NCBI RefSeq assembly: GCF_042651065.1
Contig: NZ_JBHSCH010000004.1
Span: forward strand, 124,001 to 188,000
DNA from: Pseudoroseomonas aestuarii
GTDB lineage: Bacteria; Pseudomonadota; Alphaproteobacteria; Acetobacterales; Acetobacteraceae
Length of the DNA stretch: 64,000 nucleotides
Direction of reading: 5' to 3'
Each line of letters begins with the position of its first letter. Within the stretch, counting starts at the first letter, position 1. Of the stretch, positions 1 through 8,250 are shown piece by piece. The notes beneath the pieces were generated by a model, which was not told the origin of the DNA, did not search any database, and saw only the letters and a program-made list of their open reading frames with translations. The position numbers and the translations under genes are program-made.

Positions 1-201
1 CGCTCTGCTCCCGCACGCCCAGCCGGGCGCGCCATGCCGCCGGATGGCCATGGTGAGCGCCGAGCAGGCAAGTTGCGCCCGCCACTGCTCGCGCTTGGCC
101 CAGCCCAGCAGCTTCGGGGCAACGGCAAAGGCATGGCGGCTGTGGGTGGCCGGGGGACGGAAGCGCCGGCGGACGATAGCCTGGCTCCCATAGGCCCGCA
201 T
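1..201 (-). pseudogene. Decayed IS3-family transposase (OrfB) fragment, cut by the window edge
   Basis: Read on the minus strand from 201 to 1 there is an open frame of 67 codons with no stop. It contains RRRFRPPATHSRHAFAVAPKLLG, which resembles the IS3-type OrfB segment before the catalytic core, joined directly to GWAKREQWRAQLACSALTMAI, which resembles the stretch after the first catalytic Asp in IS3 OrfB. The intervening 40 or so residues, which would carry the first DDE aspartate, are missing. This therefore looks like an internally deleted, inactive copy. The family call is from recognition of these motifs, not from a search. No terminal inverted repeats can be delimited because the element runs off the window. 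Confidence 0.55.
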
Positions 202-588
202 GAGCCTGTCTCGAAATGGCCCCGGCGAACAGGACAACCGGCGGCATGCAGGCGCCTGCTGCAGGCGCGGGCGGCCATAGCGGCCATGGTGATAGTCTGC
301 AGTCGCCGGAAATCGGCCAGGCATCAGTTGCGCGTGTGCGGCCATGCGGCATCGGGACTCATGCCGCAACCCTTCTGCCTGCTGCAACTTTAGAGGGGCA
401 GATCGCGTCGAGGTCTGGCATCGGTCTTGGGTATCAAGGTTGCATGGCATGCTCATCCACGTTGCATTCTGCCGCGCGACAGGCCGCGTCGGCTTGGCTC
501 CGCCCCGGGAGGGCGCGCTCCATCGCGCCTCCTTCCCTGGTATTCGCGCCTGCGGCACGGACAGCCGGCGCCCATCCTCTTCAGGCAG
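202..588. other. Gene-free stretch upstream of the hybrid kinase
   Basis: No open frame here has a convincing start and family. The overlapping frames on the plus strand look like random GC-rich translation. The section probably holds decayed DNA from the neighbouring insertion-sequence remnant plus the promoter of the kinase gene at 589. No clear -35/-10 pair is seen. Confidence 0.5.
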
Positions 589-2451
589 ATGAGCGAGAAT
601 AGGCAGGACGGCCTCGGGCCAAGCCGCGAGGCAGCGCTGAACGCCGAGGTGGCCCGGCTTCGCGCCGAGCTTGCCCGCGCGAGGCCAGGGGCCGGCCCCG
701 TCCCTGCCGAAGCACCGCCGGCAGAGGCGCAGAGCGAAGCCCTGCATCGTGCCACTGCGGCCCTGGCGGCGAGCGAGGAGCGCTTCCGCCTGATCGTCGA
801 GAAGGCGCGCGACTACGCGATCTTCCTCACCGATGCGGAGGACCGGATCACGGACTGGCTGCCAGGCGCGGCTGTGGTGTTCGGGTGGAGCGCCGCGGAG
901 GCGGTGGGGCAGCCGGGCTCCATGCTCTACACACCGCAGGACCGCGAGCAGGGTGTGCCCGAATGGGAGGCTGCGGTCGCGCGGGAGAAGGGTTCGGCGC
1001 CCAATGTGCGCTGGCACCTCCGCCGCGACGGCTCCCGGGTGTTCATCGAGGGCAGCAGGACCGCTCTGCGAGGGCCGGACGGCAAGCTGCAGGGCTTCCT
1101 CAAGATTGGCCAGGACGTGACCGAGCGCCGTGCCGCCGAGGGCCGCCTGCGTGAAAGCGAGGCGGCGCTGCGCAACCTGAACGAGACGCTGGAGGTGCAG
1201 GTGGACACGCGCACCGCAGAATTGCGCAGCGCGCTGGATGCCCTGCAGGCCGAGGCCATGGACCGCATCCAGGCCGAGGAGGCGCTGCGCCAGGCCCAGA
1301 AGATGGAGGCGGTGGGCCAGCTGACGGGCGGCATCGCGCATGACTTCAACAACATGCTGCAGGGAATCATGGGCAGCCTGGAGCTGATGCAGCACCGCGT
1401 CGCGCAGGGGCGTGTGGCGGAGGCGGAACGCTTCGTGGATGCGGCGCGGCAGGGGGTGGAGCGCGCGGCGGCACTGACGCACCGCCTGCTGTCCTTTGCC
1501 CGCCGCCAGGCCCTTCATCCCCGCGCGGTGAATCCGGATCTGCTGGCCACGGGCATGACGGAGCTGATCCGGCGCACGGTCGGGCCCGAGGTGCGGGTCG
1601 AGCTGCGCCTCTGCGACGGCTCCTGGCCCGTGCTGTGCGACCCGAACCAGCTGGAACATGCCCTGCTCAACCTGGCCATCAACGCGCGCGATGCCATGCC
1701 GGAAGGCGGCAGGCTGACGATCGCCACCCGCAATGTCCATCTGGACGCGGCGGAGATCGCCTACCAGGAGGGCGCCCAGCCCGGCGACTATGTCGAGATC
1801 GCGGTGACGGATACCGGCACCGGAATGGACGAGGCGACCAAGGCGCGCGCCTTCGAGCCGTTCTTCACCACGAAGCCGCTCGGCCAGGGAACGGGTCTCG
1901 GTCTCTCCCAGATCTATGGCTTCGTGCGGCAATCCTATGGCGCGGTGCATATCGACAGCGCCGTTGGCCAGGGCACGACGCTGCGCCTCTACCTCCCGCG
2001 TGCGGACCGGCAGGGCGAGCATTCCGTTGCCGCCGTGCCACAGCCGGCGGCCGGGAGGCGCTTCGCCGAACCGGCCGGGCAAGGCGTCGTGCTGCTGGTC
2101 GAGGATGAGGCGCCGGTGCGCTCGGTCTCGGCCGAATATCTGCGCGAACTGGGCTACCGGGTGCTGGAGGCCACCGATGGCCCTTCGGCGCTGCGCATCC
2201 TCTACGGCCAGGAGGCACCCCAGGTGGCCTTGATGGTGACCGATCTGGGCCTGCCGAACGGCCTCAACGGGCGGCAGGTGGCCGACGCCGCACGCCAGCG
2301 CTGGCCAGACCTGCCGGTGCTGCTGATCACGGGCTATGCCGGGGACGCCTTGAAGGAGCCCCTGGCACCCGGAATGATGTTGATGACCAAGCCGTTCGAA
2401 CTCGGCGCCCTCGCCGCGAAGGTGCAGGAGATGATCGGCAAGGCCAGGTAG
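589..2451 (+). CDS. PAS-containing hybrid sensor histidine kinase with C-terminal receiver
   Basis: A predicted cytoplasmic two-component kinase of 620 residues. No membrane segment is seen. Order: short coiled coil (about 15-32), PAS domain (about 62-180, ending in the typical DVTERR), a second coiled coil, HisKA dimerisation box with the phospho-acceptor His251 in GGIAHDFNN, an HATPase with N box (NLAINARDAMPEGG), G1 (DTGTGM), F box (FEPFFTTK) and G2 (GTGLGLS), and a receiver from about residue 500 with phospho-acceptor Asp552 (VTDLGLP) and the conserved Lys in MTKPF. An in-frame start exists upstream at 427. The ATG at 589 was chosen because the preceding 54 residues look non-coding. The gene stands alone and the signal is unknown. 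Its architecture is close to that of the kinase at 22962. Confidence 0.85.
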   Translation: MSENRQDGLGPSREAALNAEVARLRAELARARPGAGPVPAEAPPAEAQSEALHRATAALAASEERFRLIVEKARDYAIFLTDAEDRITDWLPGAAVVFGWSAAEAVGQPGSMLYTPQDREQGVPEWEAAVAREKGSAPNVRWHLRRDGSRVFIEGSRTALRGPDGKLQGFLKIGQDVTERRAAEGRLRESEAALRNLNETLEVQVDTRTAELRSALDALQAEAMDRIQAEEALRQAQKMEAVGQLTGGIAHDFNNMLQGIMGSLELMQHRVAQGRVAEAERFVDAARQGVERAAALTHRLLSFARRQALHPRAVNPDLLATGMTELIRRTVGPEVRVELRLCDGSWPVLCDPNQLEHALLNLAINARDAMPEGGRLTIATRNVHLDAAEIAYQEGAQPGDYVEIAVTDTGTGMDEATKARAFEPFFTTKPLGQGTGLGLSQIYGFVRQSYGAVHIDSAVGQGTTLRLYLPRADRQGEHSVAAVPQPAAGRRFAEPAGQGVVLLVEDEAPVRSVSAEYLRELGYRVLEATDGPSALRILYGQEAPQVALMVTDLGLPNGLNGRQVADAARQRWPDLPVLLITGYAGDALKEPLAPGMMLMTKPFELGALAAKVQEMIGKAR

Positions 2452-2479
2452 AGGATCCGGCTCCGGCCACGAGCCGCCC

Positions 2480-4537
2480 CTACCCTTCCCCCCTCCTACG
2501 GCCCGATCCGGGAGGCTTCCTGCGGGCGTGGAATTCCGCGACGAGGCGGTCCGTCTCCGCCTGGGTCGGAGGGGGCAGCGTCCTCTTGACCGGGCCGGGA
2601 GGCGCCCCGGCGCCGGGCGGGCCTTTGAAAAGCTGTTCCGGAATCTCCGCAAGGAAACGGGAAGGCTTGGCTGCCCAGTCCCGCCTGTGCCGCACCCAAC
2701 TCAGCCACAGGCTGCGCCGGGCCCGCGTCAGGCCGACATAGAAAAGACGGCGCTCCTCTGCGAGGCTGCCCTGCGCCTCCGCCCGGTAGCTGGGAAAAAC
2801 GCCGTCCTCCAGGCCGGGCATCAGCACATGGTCGAATTCAAGGCCCTTCGCGCGGTGCAGCGTCATCACCGGCACGGCGTCGGCCTGCAGGTCGGCATCC
2901 GCCGCCTCTCCCAGCGCCGTGGCCTCGCAATAGGCGGCGGGGCTGCCAAAGCGGCCGGCGGCGCTGAAGGCCGCCTCCCAGGCCGCCAGATGCGCCTGCC
3001 CCGCTTCCCGCAGCCCGGCGGCCAGCCCGGCCCGCTCGGCGGCCAGTTGCAGCGCATCCTCCGGCGGCAGGCGGCGCCTGTGGATGTCCGCGGCAAGTGC
3101 CCGCGCCTGATCGGCGACTGCCCGCAGCCGCAGGCGGTCCTCGTCGGAGCCGGGCAGGTCCTCCGCCGCGGCGGCCAGGGCCAGGCCGGTCTCCGCGGCA
3201 TGTTGGCGGAGTTGCGCGAACAGCCGCCCGGAGATCCCTCTGGGCGGATGGGCGCAGGCCCGGCGGAAGGCGTCATCGGCGGCGGCGTTCCAGCCATGCC
3301 CGTCATGGCTCATGGCCAGCTGGAGCCAGGCCTGGGCGGCCAGGATATCGCGGGGCACTTCCGGCTCCCGCTCCGAGACGCGGCGGAACGGCATTCCTGC
3401 CTCGGCCAGGGCCGCCAGGATAGGCTCCGCCAGGAATCCCGCACGCAGCAGGACCGCGCATTCCCTCCAGGGAAGACCCTCCTCCCCCGTGCGCAGCGCC
3501 TGAAGATGCTTCACCACCGCCCGGCCTTCCTGCTCCGGCGTCTCCGCCTCGCGCAACAGCAGGGGTGTGCCCCAGTTCGCATCGGGCCGGGCCGGCCGCA
3601 GGGTCTTGCGCAGCGCCTGCGGGTCGCGCGCCGCGACGGCATTCGCCGCCAGCAGGATGGCACGGGCGGAACGGTAGTTGATCTCCAGCCGGATGGTCTC
3701 CCCAGCCCCCGGATACTGGCGGCGGAAGCGGCGGATCTGCGACACATCGGCGCCCCGCCAGCCATAGATGGACTGGGTGTCGTCGCCCACGGCGAAGACC
3801 CTTCCCTGTTCCCCCGCCAGAAGGCGTATCAGCCGGTGCTGGGCCAGGTTGGTGTCCTGGTACTCGTCGATTAGCAACTCCGACCATCTCGTTCCCCAGC
3901 GCTGCGCCAGGGCGCGGTCCGCCTGCATGGCCTCGACGGGGCGGGTGATCAGGTCGTCGAAATCCAGCGCCGCGCGGCGGTCCAGTTCCGCGCGATAGGC
4001 GGGGAGCAGGGCCTGCGCCTGCCGCAGGGTCTCCGCCTCGAAGCGGGCGAAGGCAGGACCCTGCGGGCAGGCATCCCGTGCGCCGAGAAGGGACCCCTTC
4101 AGCAGCGACACCGCATCCTGCAGAGCCATTCCCTCGCGCGCATCCTTCAGCCCGGCGAGCGCCATCAGCACGGCCCGTGCATCGGACTGCCCCAGGATGG
4201 CGAAGCCGCGCGGCAGGCCGGGCACCTGCGACGCCTCCTCGGTCATCAGCCGGGCCATGACGGCATGGAAGGTGCCGACCCAGCGGGGCACCCTCCCCGC
4301 CCCCAGCCGCGCGGCGAGCCGGGCCCGCATCTCTCCCGCCGCCTTGGTGGTGAAGGTGATGCAGAGCAGGCGTTCGGGTGCCTCGCCACGCCGGAGGATC
4401 AGATCGGCAACCCGCCGGGTCAGGGTCTCGGTCTTGCCGGAGCCGGCGCCCGCCAGGACGAGTTGCGGTGCCGTGGCCATGGCGGCCGCGGCCTGCGCCT
4501 CGTTCAGGCCGGCCAGGTGAGACAGGGTCTCCGTCAT
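2480..4537 (-). CDS. UvrD/PcrA-type superfamily 1 DNA helicase
   Basis: An ATP-dependent 3'-5' DNA helicase of 685 residues, close to the usual UvrD/PcrA length of about 700. Visible SF1A motifs: Q motif (LNEAQAAAA, 11-19), Walker A GAGSGKT (30-36), motif II LLIDEYQDTN, motif III GDDTQSIYGWRGAD, the motif V region TLHRAKGLEFDHV, and motif VI LFYVGLTRARRSL. Known family roles are excision and mismatch repair, replication restart and removal of bound proteins from DNA. It is the last gene of a three-gene minus-strand operon. Its ATG overlaps the stop of the SprT-like gene (ATGA), so the two are probably translationally coupled. The operon sits on a plasmid next to parAB, so it may be a second copy specialised for this replicon. 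Confidence 0.9.
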   Translation of the reverse strand: MTETLSHLAGLNEAQAAAAMATAPQLVLAGAGSGKTETLTRRVADLILRRGEAPERLLCITFTTKAAGEMRARLAARLGAGRVPRWVGTFHAVMARLMTEEASQVPGLPRGFAILGQSDARAVLMALAGLKDAREGMALQDAVSLLKGSLLGARDACPQGPAFARFEAETLRQAQALLPAYRAELDRRAALDFDDLITRPVEAMQADRALAQRWGTRWSELLIDEYQDTNLAQHRLIRLLAGEQGRVFAVGDDTQSIYGWRGADVSQIRRFRRQYPGAGETIRLEINYRSARAILLAANAVAARDPQALRKTLRPARPDANWGTPLLLREAETPEQEGRAVVKHLQALRTGEEGLPWRECAVLLRAGFLAEPILAALAEAGMPFRRVSEREPEVPRDILAAQAWLQLAMSHDGHGWNAAADDAFRRACAHPPRGISGRLFAQLRQHAAETGLALAAAAEDLPGSDEDRLRLRAVADQARALAADIHRRRLPPEDALQLAAERAGLAAGLREAGQAHLAAWEAAFSAAGRFGSPAAYCEATALGEAADADLQADAVPVMTLHRAKGLEFDHVLMPGLEDGVFPSYRAEAQGSLAEERRLFYVGLTRARRSLWLSWVRHRRDWAAKPSRFLAEIPEQLFKGPPGAGAPPGPVKRTLPPPTQAETDRLVAEFHARRKPPGSGRRRGEG

Positions 4538-4983
4538 GCGCGGACAGGATCCAGGAACAGCGGCCGCGCCGCCCGATCGACGCGCAGCCCGGCCTCGGCC
4601 ATCGAGGAAAACAAGGCTTCCTCCGGGATGCGGAGATAACGGATCAGAAGTTGCGCATACAATCCCAGGAACCGGGCACCATGGCCATCCGACTGGCCGT
4701 CATGCGTGGCGCTCAGGGCATGGGCCAGTTCATGCAGAAGGACCCAGTCCGGCACGGATTCGGGAAGCCGCATCCGCATCCGGTCGGCATCCGCCAGGCG
4801 CCGGCGCGCCTGGGCGGGCAGAGGCTCGACCCTGGGAGGATATCGCAGCCCCAGATCCGCCCAGATCGCCTCGACCATGCGCGGGGCCTGCGCGAAGCCG
4901 ACCGTCCCGCCGCCGGAAGGCGCGACGAAGCGGTCCTCCCAGGCATAGACGCGGGCGCGCTGCGTATCCCTGGCGCGGCTCAT
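4534..4983 (-). CDS. SprT-like zinc metalloprotease-fold protein (HExxH)
   Basis: A small protein of 149 residues with a zinc-binding HELAH motif at 84-88, preceded by a hydrophobic helix (DWVLLHELAHAL) and followed by HGARF at 101-105. The pattern HExxH plus HGxxF is that of SprT/Spartan-like putative metallopeptidases and of the related small metallohydrolases often found beside DUF2786 genes. Spartan-type enzymes degrade proteins crosslinked to DNA. That activity here is inference. The gene overlaps its neighbours by four bases on both sides (ATGA each time), between the DUF2786 gene and the UvrD-like helicase. This suggests the three products work together on DNA. Confidence 0.7.
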   Translation of the reverse strand: MSRARDTQRARVYAWEDRFVAPSGGGTVGFAQAPRMVEAIWADLGLRYPPRVEPLPAQARRRLADADRMRMRLPESVPDWVLLHELAHALSATHDGQSDGHGARFLGLYAQLLIRYLRIPEEALFSSMAEAGLRVDRAARPLFLDPVRA

Positions 4984-5702
4984 GGCAGGACGTCGCGCGT
5001 CCTTCCGCCGACCGGCCGGTTCAGGTTGATCCGGTCTCCCGCGGCATAGCCCTGGCGGTAGGCGCCATTGGCCCGGATCCCCGCCCGGCGCGTGGCGACG
5101 AGCCGTATGGTGGTCTCCCGAAAGGCGTCCTCCACCACCCGGTGCTTGACGATCATCAACGCGGTGCTGTCGCTGCGCTGGGCGGCCACTTCGGCCTCGC
5201 GCGCTGCCAGCATCGCTTCCAGCCGTTCGGCGATCCGCCCGGCCATGCCCTGCTGGTAGCTGACGGAGGCCTGACGCAGCGGCACGCCGCGCAGGGCGGG
5301 ATGGGCGTGGCGGAAACGCTCCAGCTCCGTCTGCATACCCCGCTCGATCACCGCAAACAGGTAAGTGGCCAGGGCCACGTCACTTTCGAAGCCGAAGAAG
5401 ACATAGCGCGCCCCCTCCTCGTCGCGGCTCAGCCAGACCTTGCAGCCGCAGAACCGCGCCACGGCCGGGACGCAGCCATCAATGGGCCGTCTCTGCCGCC
5501 CGGCCAAAGGCACCTCGGCCTGTACGCAGCGCGCCTGCCGGACCTCGATCTCGTCCATGCTCAGCGCGTAGCGTTCGAGCAGCCTCCCGGCCATCTCGGC
5601 GGCGGCCATCGCCTCTGCCTCGGTGCAGCCATTGGACACCGTCTTTTCGGTCAGGGCCTTGATGCGTGCCTTTACACGGGTGAGTTCATCGCGTTGCATC
5701 AT
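4980..5702 (-). CDS. DUF2786 domain protein
   Basis: A protein of 240 residues with an N-terminal DUF2786 domain (about 1-52: DELTRVKARIKALTEKT, EAEAMAAAEMAGRLLERYAL). The C-terminal part, about 180 residues, contains a stretch (VWLSRDEEGARYVFFGFESDVALATYLFAVIERGM) like the domain that usually accompanies DUF2786. Function is unknown. The family is common in phages, plasmids and actinobacteria. The start is set at the tandem ATGATG at 5702 because AAGGAG lies seven bases upstream. A longer frame starting at 5846 would run through the palindromic regulatory region. It is the first gene of the operon with the SprT-like and UvrD-like genes and is divergent from parA. Confidence 0.75.
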   Translation of the reverse strand: MMQRDELTRVKARIKALTEKTVSNGCTEAEAMAAAEMAGRLLERYALSMDEIEVRQARCVQAEVPLAGRQRRPIDGCVPAVARFCGCKVWLSRDEEGARYVFFGFESDVALATYLFAVIERGMQTELERFRHAHPALRGVPLRQASVSYQQGMAGRIAERLEAMLAAREAEVAAQRSDSTALMIVKHRVVEDAFRETTIRLVATRRAGIRANGAYRQGYAAGDRINLNRPVGGRTRDVLP

Positions 5703-5764
5703 GGCCCAGCTCCTTCGCAGCGGCGCTCTATACCATGGGTCCGGCGGGATGGCAGGGCGGCGGA

Positions 5765-5811
5765 ATTGGATGCATCCAATGAGCCTTCCGGCCAGTGTTG
5801 GATGCATCCAA
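5765..5811. promoter_or_regulatory. Two perfect palindromes, TTGGATGCATCCAA, 32 bp apart: candidate ParA operator or ParB site
   Basis: Perfect 14-bp palindromes lie at 5766-5779 (16 bp if the flanking A/T is counted) and 5798-5811. Both are followed by TG. Their centres are 32 bp apart, about three helical turns, so they lie on the same DNA face. They sit midway between the divergent starts of the DUF2786 gene (5702) and parA (5879), where an autorepressor would act. ParA carries a DNA-binding HTH, which favours an operator. A parS role for ParB is the alternative. Confidence 0.65.
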
Positions 5812-5878
5812 TGCCATAGGGGCTTCCGCAAGCCACCACAGGCCATTAAGGAGAAAAGACGGATTCAAAGGTAGTGCG

Positions 5879-7072
5879 ATGGATCAGGCCGCCAGGTTCC
5901 GCCACGTCGCCGAGGTGTTGCGTACCGCGCAGCGCATGGCCATCGAGGTGGAGAATGCCCCGGACAAGCGCAAGCGGCTGCGGCGTTTCTCGACCCAGGA
6001 GGTGGCTGCACTGCTGGGCGTGACGCCTCGGCAGTTGCGGCAGGCCAGCGGCCTGAAGCCGGCGGGCAAGGGGATCGCGCCACGGGCCCGCATGGATTTC
6101 GCCGAGATCATGGCGGCGCGCGCGGCACTCTATCAAAGCACCGGGCAATTGTCCTTCCTGCCTCGGCGTGACGCGGCGAAAGGCGAGGAACTGGCGGCCA
6201 TCGCATTTACCAACTTCAAGGGTGGCTCCGCCAAGACCACCAGCAGCGTGCACTTCGCGCAGTACATGGCACTTGCGGGCTACCGTATCCTGCTGATCGA
6301 TCTGGACAGCCAGGGCAGTACCACGGCGCAGTTCGGGATGGACCCGGCGGAGGAGGTGGGGCTTGGCAACAGCTTTGCCGGCTGGGTGGCGCGGCAGCAT
6401 GTTCCACTCTCCGCCAAGGCTCTCTGCCAGCCAACCTACTGGCCCAATATCGACCTCGTCCCCGCGGGTGCGGCCCTGTCGGAGGCGGAGGAGATGCTGG
6501 CACGCCGCGCAGCCAGCGGTGAGGCAAAGGAAACCCTTTATTTCGAGGAGCTGTCCGCCTTCCTGGCAGAGGTTGCCAGCGACTATGATGTGGCGGTCAT
6601 CGACACACGGCCGGACGTCAACATGCTGATGACCACCGCCCTGCACGCGGCGACCGGGATCGTGGTGCCAAGCCGCGCCACCATGACCGACCTGGCATCG
6701 ACGGGGGAGTTCTTCGCCCACCTCGCCGGCTACACCACCGCCTTCCAGGAGGCCTTCGGCCACGGGCTGAAGCTGGCCTTCAACCGCATCCTGGTGACCG
6801 CCTATGATCCGACCGACCGCAGCCAGGAAGCCTTGCTGAACCTGCTGCGGGAGCGCTTCACCGACATGGTGCTGCCGGATCCCTTCCTGCATTCGCGCAT
6901 CATGGGGACCGCGGGCTTCGGCAAGGAAACTCTCTACGAGTACGAGCCCAGCACGGACCGGGCCGCCTACAACCGTGTCCTGGCCAGCGCCAACAGCGTC
7001 AGCCGCGCGATCGAGCGGGACGTCTGGCGGGCCTGGGGCCGCGATGCGATGGTGAAGGAGACGCAACCATGA
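5879..7072 (+). CDS. parA: ParA partition ATPase with N-terminal helix-turn-helix (type Ia)
   Basis: The plasmid-partition ATPase, 397 residues. The N-terminal 100 residues include a MerR-like HTH (about 36-60, RRFSTQEVAALLGVTPRQLRQ), as in type Ia ParA proteins that repress their own operon. The deviant Walker A is KGGSAKTT (114-121), followed by Walker A' LIDLDSQGS (139-147) and the VAVIDTRPD switch region. In this family ATP-ParA forms a dynamic nucleoid-bound gradient that moves ParB-bound plasmids. An in-frame ATG at 5795 lies inside the palindrome region; the start at 5879 has an AAAGG upstream and begins the recognisable protein. Its stop overlaps the parB start (ATGA). Confidence 0.92.
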   Translation: MDQAARFRHVAEVLRTAQRMAIEVENAPDKRKRLRRFSTQEVAALLGVTPRQLRQASGLKPAGKGIAPRARMDFAEIMAARAALYQSTGQLSFLPRRDAAKGEELAAIAFTNFKGGSAKTTSSVHFAQYMALAGYRILLIDLDSQGSTTAQFGMDPAEEVGLGNSFAGWVARQHVPLSAKALCQPTYWPNIDLVPAGAALSEAEEMLARRAASGEAKETLYFEELSAFLAEVASDYDVAVIDTRPDVNMLMTTALHAATGIVVPSRATMTDLASTGEFFAHLAGYTTAFQEAFGHGLKLAFNRILVTAYDPTDRSQEALLNLLRERFTDMVLPDPFLHSRIMGTAGFGKETLYEYEPSTDRAAYNRVLASANSVSRAIERDVWRAWGRDAMVKETQP

Positions 7073-8178
7073 AGCCCGCCGCCTCCCGCTTCGGCACCCT
7101 GGCCCAGGCTGTCCGCGACCGGACCGCAATGACCGACGCCGCGTCTGGCCGCCCTGCGGCGCCGGAAGGGGCCGGGGTGCACAGGCCGGCCGCGGCGCTG
7201 AACCTCGCGGCCGAGGGCCTGCGGGAGCGGGTGGTGCGGCTGGAGGCCGAGCTGGCCAAGGCCAGCACCGCCAATGCCGGTCTGGAGCGTGCGCTCGCCC
7301 ATGCCCGTGATGCGGCTGGCAGGGCAGGGGACTCGGCCGACGAGTTCCTCTTCCTGGACCCTTCCGTGATCGCCGATCCCCTGCCGCGCGACAGGCTGCC
7401 GGGTGCCTTCGAAGGACCGGAATTCACGGCGCTTCTGGAGGACATTCGCCACAACGGCCAGAACGACGCCATCACCGTCCGCCGCCAGCCGGAGGGGCGC
7501 TACGAGATCGCCGCCGGCCGCCGGAGGCTGGAAGCCTGCCGCCGCCTGGGCCTTTCCGTCCTCGCCCGCATCCGTGCCCTCGACGATGCGGCGATGCTGC
7601 GGGTGCAGTTCTCGGAGAACGAGCGGCGCGAGGACATCTCGGCGCTGGAGCGTGCCCGCTGGTTCGCCGAGGTTCGCGCCCGGCTTGAGGGGCCGGGCCG
7701 GGAGCTTGCGGCGCAGTTCGGCCTCGATCCCTCGACGCTCAGCCTCTACCTCCGGCTTTCGCGCTTTCCCGCCGAGATCATCGAGCGGCTGGAGGAGCCA
7801 CGGCGCCTGGCCGTGCTGCGGGCCCGCCGGGTGATGGAAGCGGTCGAGGCCAGCCCGGACGCGCTGGCGCGCATTCTGGAGGCCCTCGACGCCTATCGGC
7901 GCCAGGCGCAATCCGCCTTCGACCCGGATGAGCAGATCGCGGTGTTGATGCGGGCCGCCGAGGGGCGCGGCAGCCGCCAGCCGGCCGCGCAGCCCGAGCC
8001 GCCCGAACGCCGCCATATCGTCCATGAGGGCCGCCGCATCGGAACCCTGACCCGCAATGGCGGGCAATGGGTGTTCCGCTTCGCCACCTCGCTGACCGAT
8101 GAGACGGTGCACGCCATGGCGGATCGCCTGCCGGAACTGGCGGCAGGGCTGCAGAAGCCGCGCCGTTCAGGCGGCTAG
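7069..8178 (+). CDS. parB: ParB/RepB-type partition protein
   Basis: The centromere-binding partner of ParA, 369 residues. After a 110-residue N-terminal region with a short coiled coil (about 50-82), the ParB/Srx nuclease-like fold has GRRRLEACRRLG (150-161) and the ENERREDISALERA box (183-196). An HTH follows (about 213-235, ELAAQFGLDPSTLSLYLRLS). The C-terminal part probably dimerises. In the ParB family such proteins bind parS, spread by CTP hydrolysis and stimulate ParA. The only conspicuous repeated palindrome nearby is at 5765-5811. It overlaps parA by four bases and converges with repA. Confidence 0.9.
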   Translation: MKPAASRFGTLAQAVRDRTAMTDAASGRPAAPEGAGVHRPAAALNLAAEGLRERVVRLEAELAKASTANAGLERALAHARDAAGRAGDSADEFLFLDPSVIADPLPRDRLPGAFEGPEFTALLEDIRHNGQNDAITVRRQPEGRYEIAAGRRRLEACRRLGLSVLARIRALDDAAMLRVQFSENERREDISALERARWFAEVRARLEGPGRELAAQFGLDPSTLSLYLRLSRFPAEIIERLEEPRRLAVLRARRVMEAVEASPDALARILEALDAYRRQAQSAFDPDEQIAVLMRAAEGRGSRQPAAQPEPPERRHIVHEGRRIGTLTRNGGQWVFRFATSLTDETVHAMADRLPELAAGLQKPRRSGG

Positions 8179-8250
8179 GCAGACGGAGCGGGCCGCCTGT
8201 GATCCTTCCCAGCGGCGGGGGGGCGGCAGGGTGTGATCCCTGCAAGCCGC

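Noticed and set aside
8190..8240. Two copies of TGTGATCC between parB and repA
   Set aside because: Too short and too few to claim a site, and the surrounding sequence shows no symmetry.
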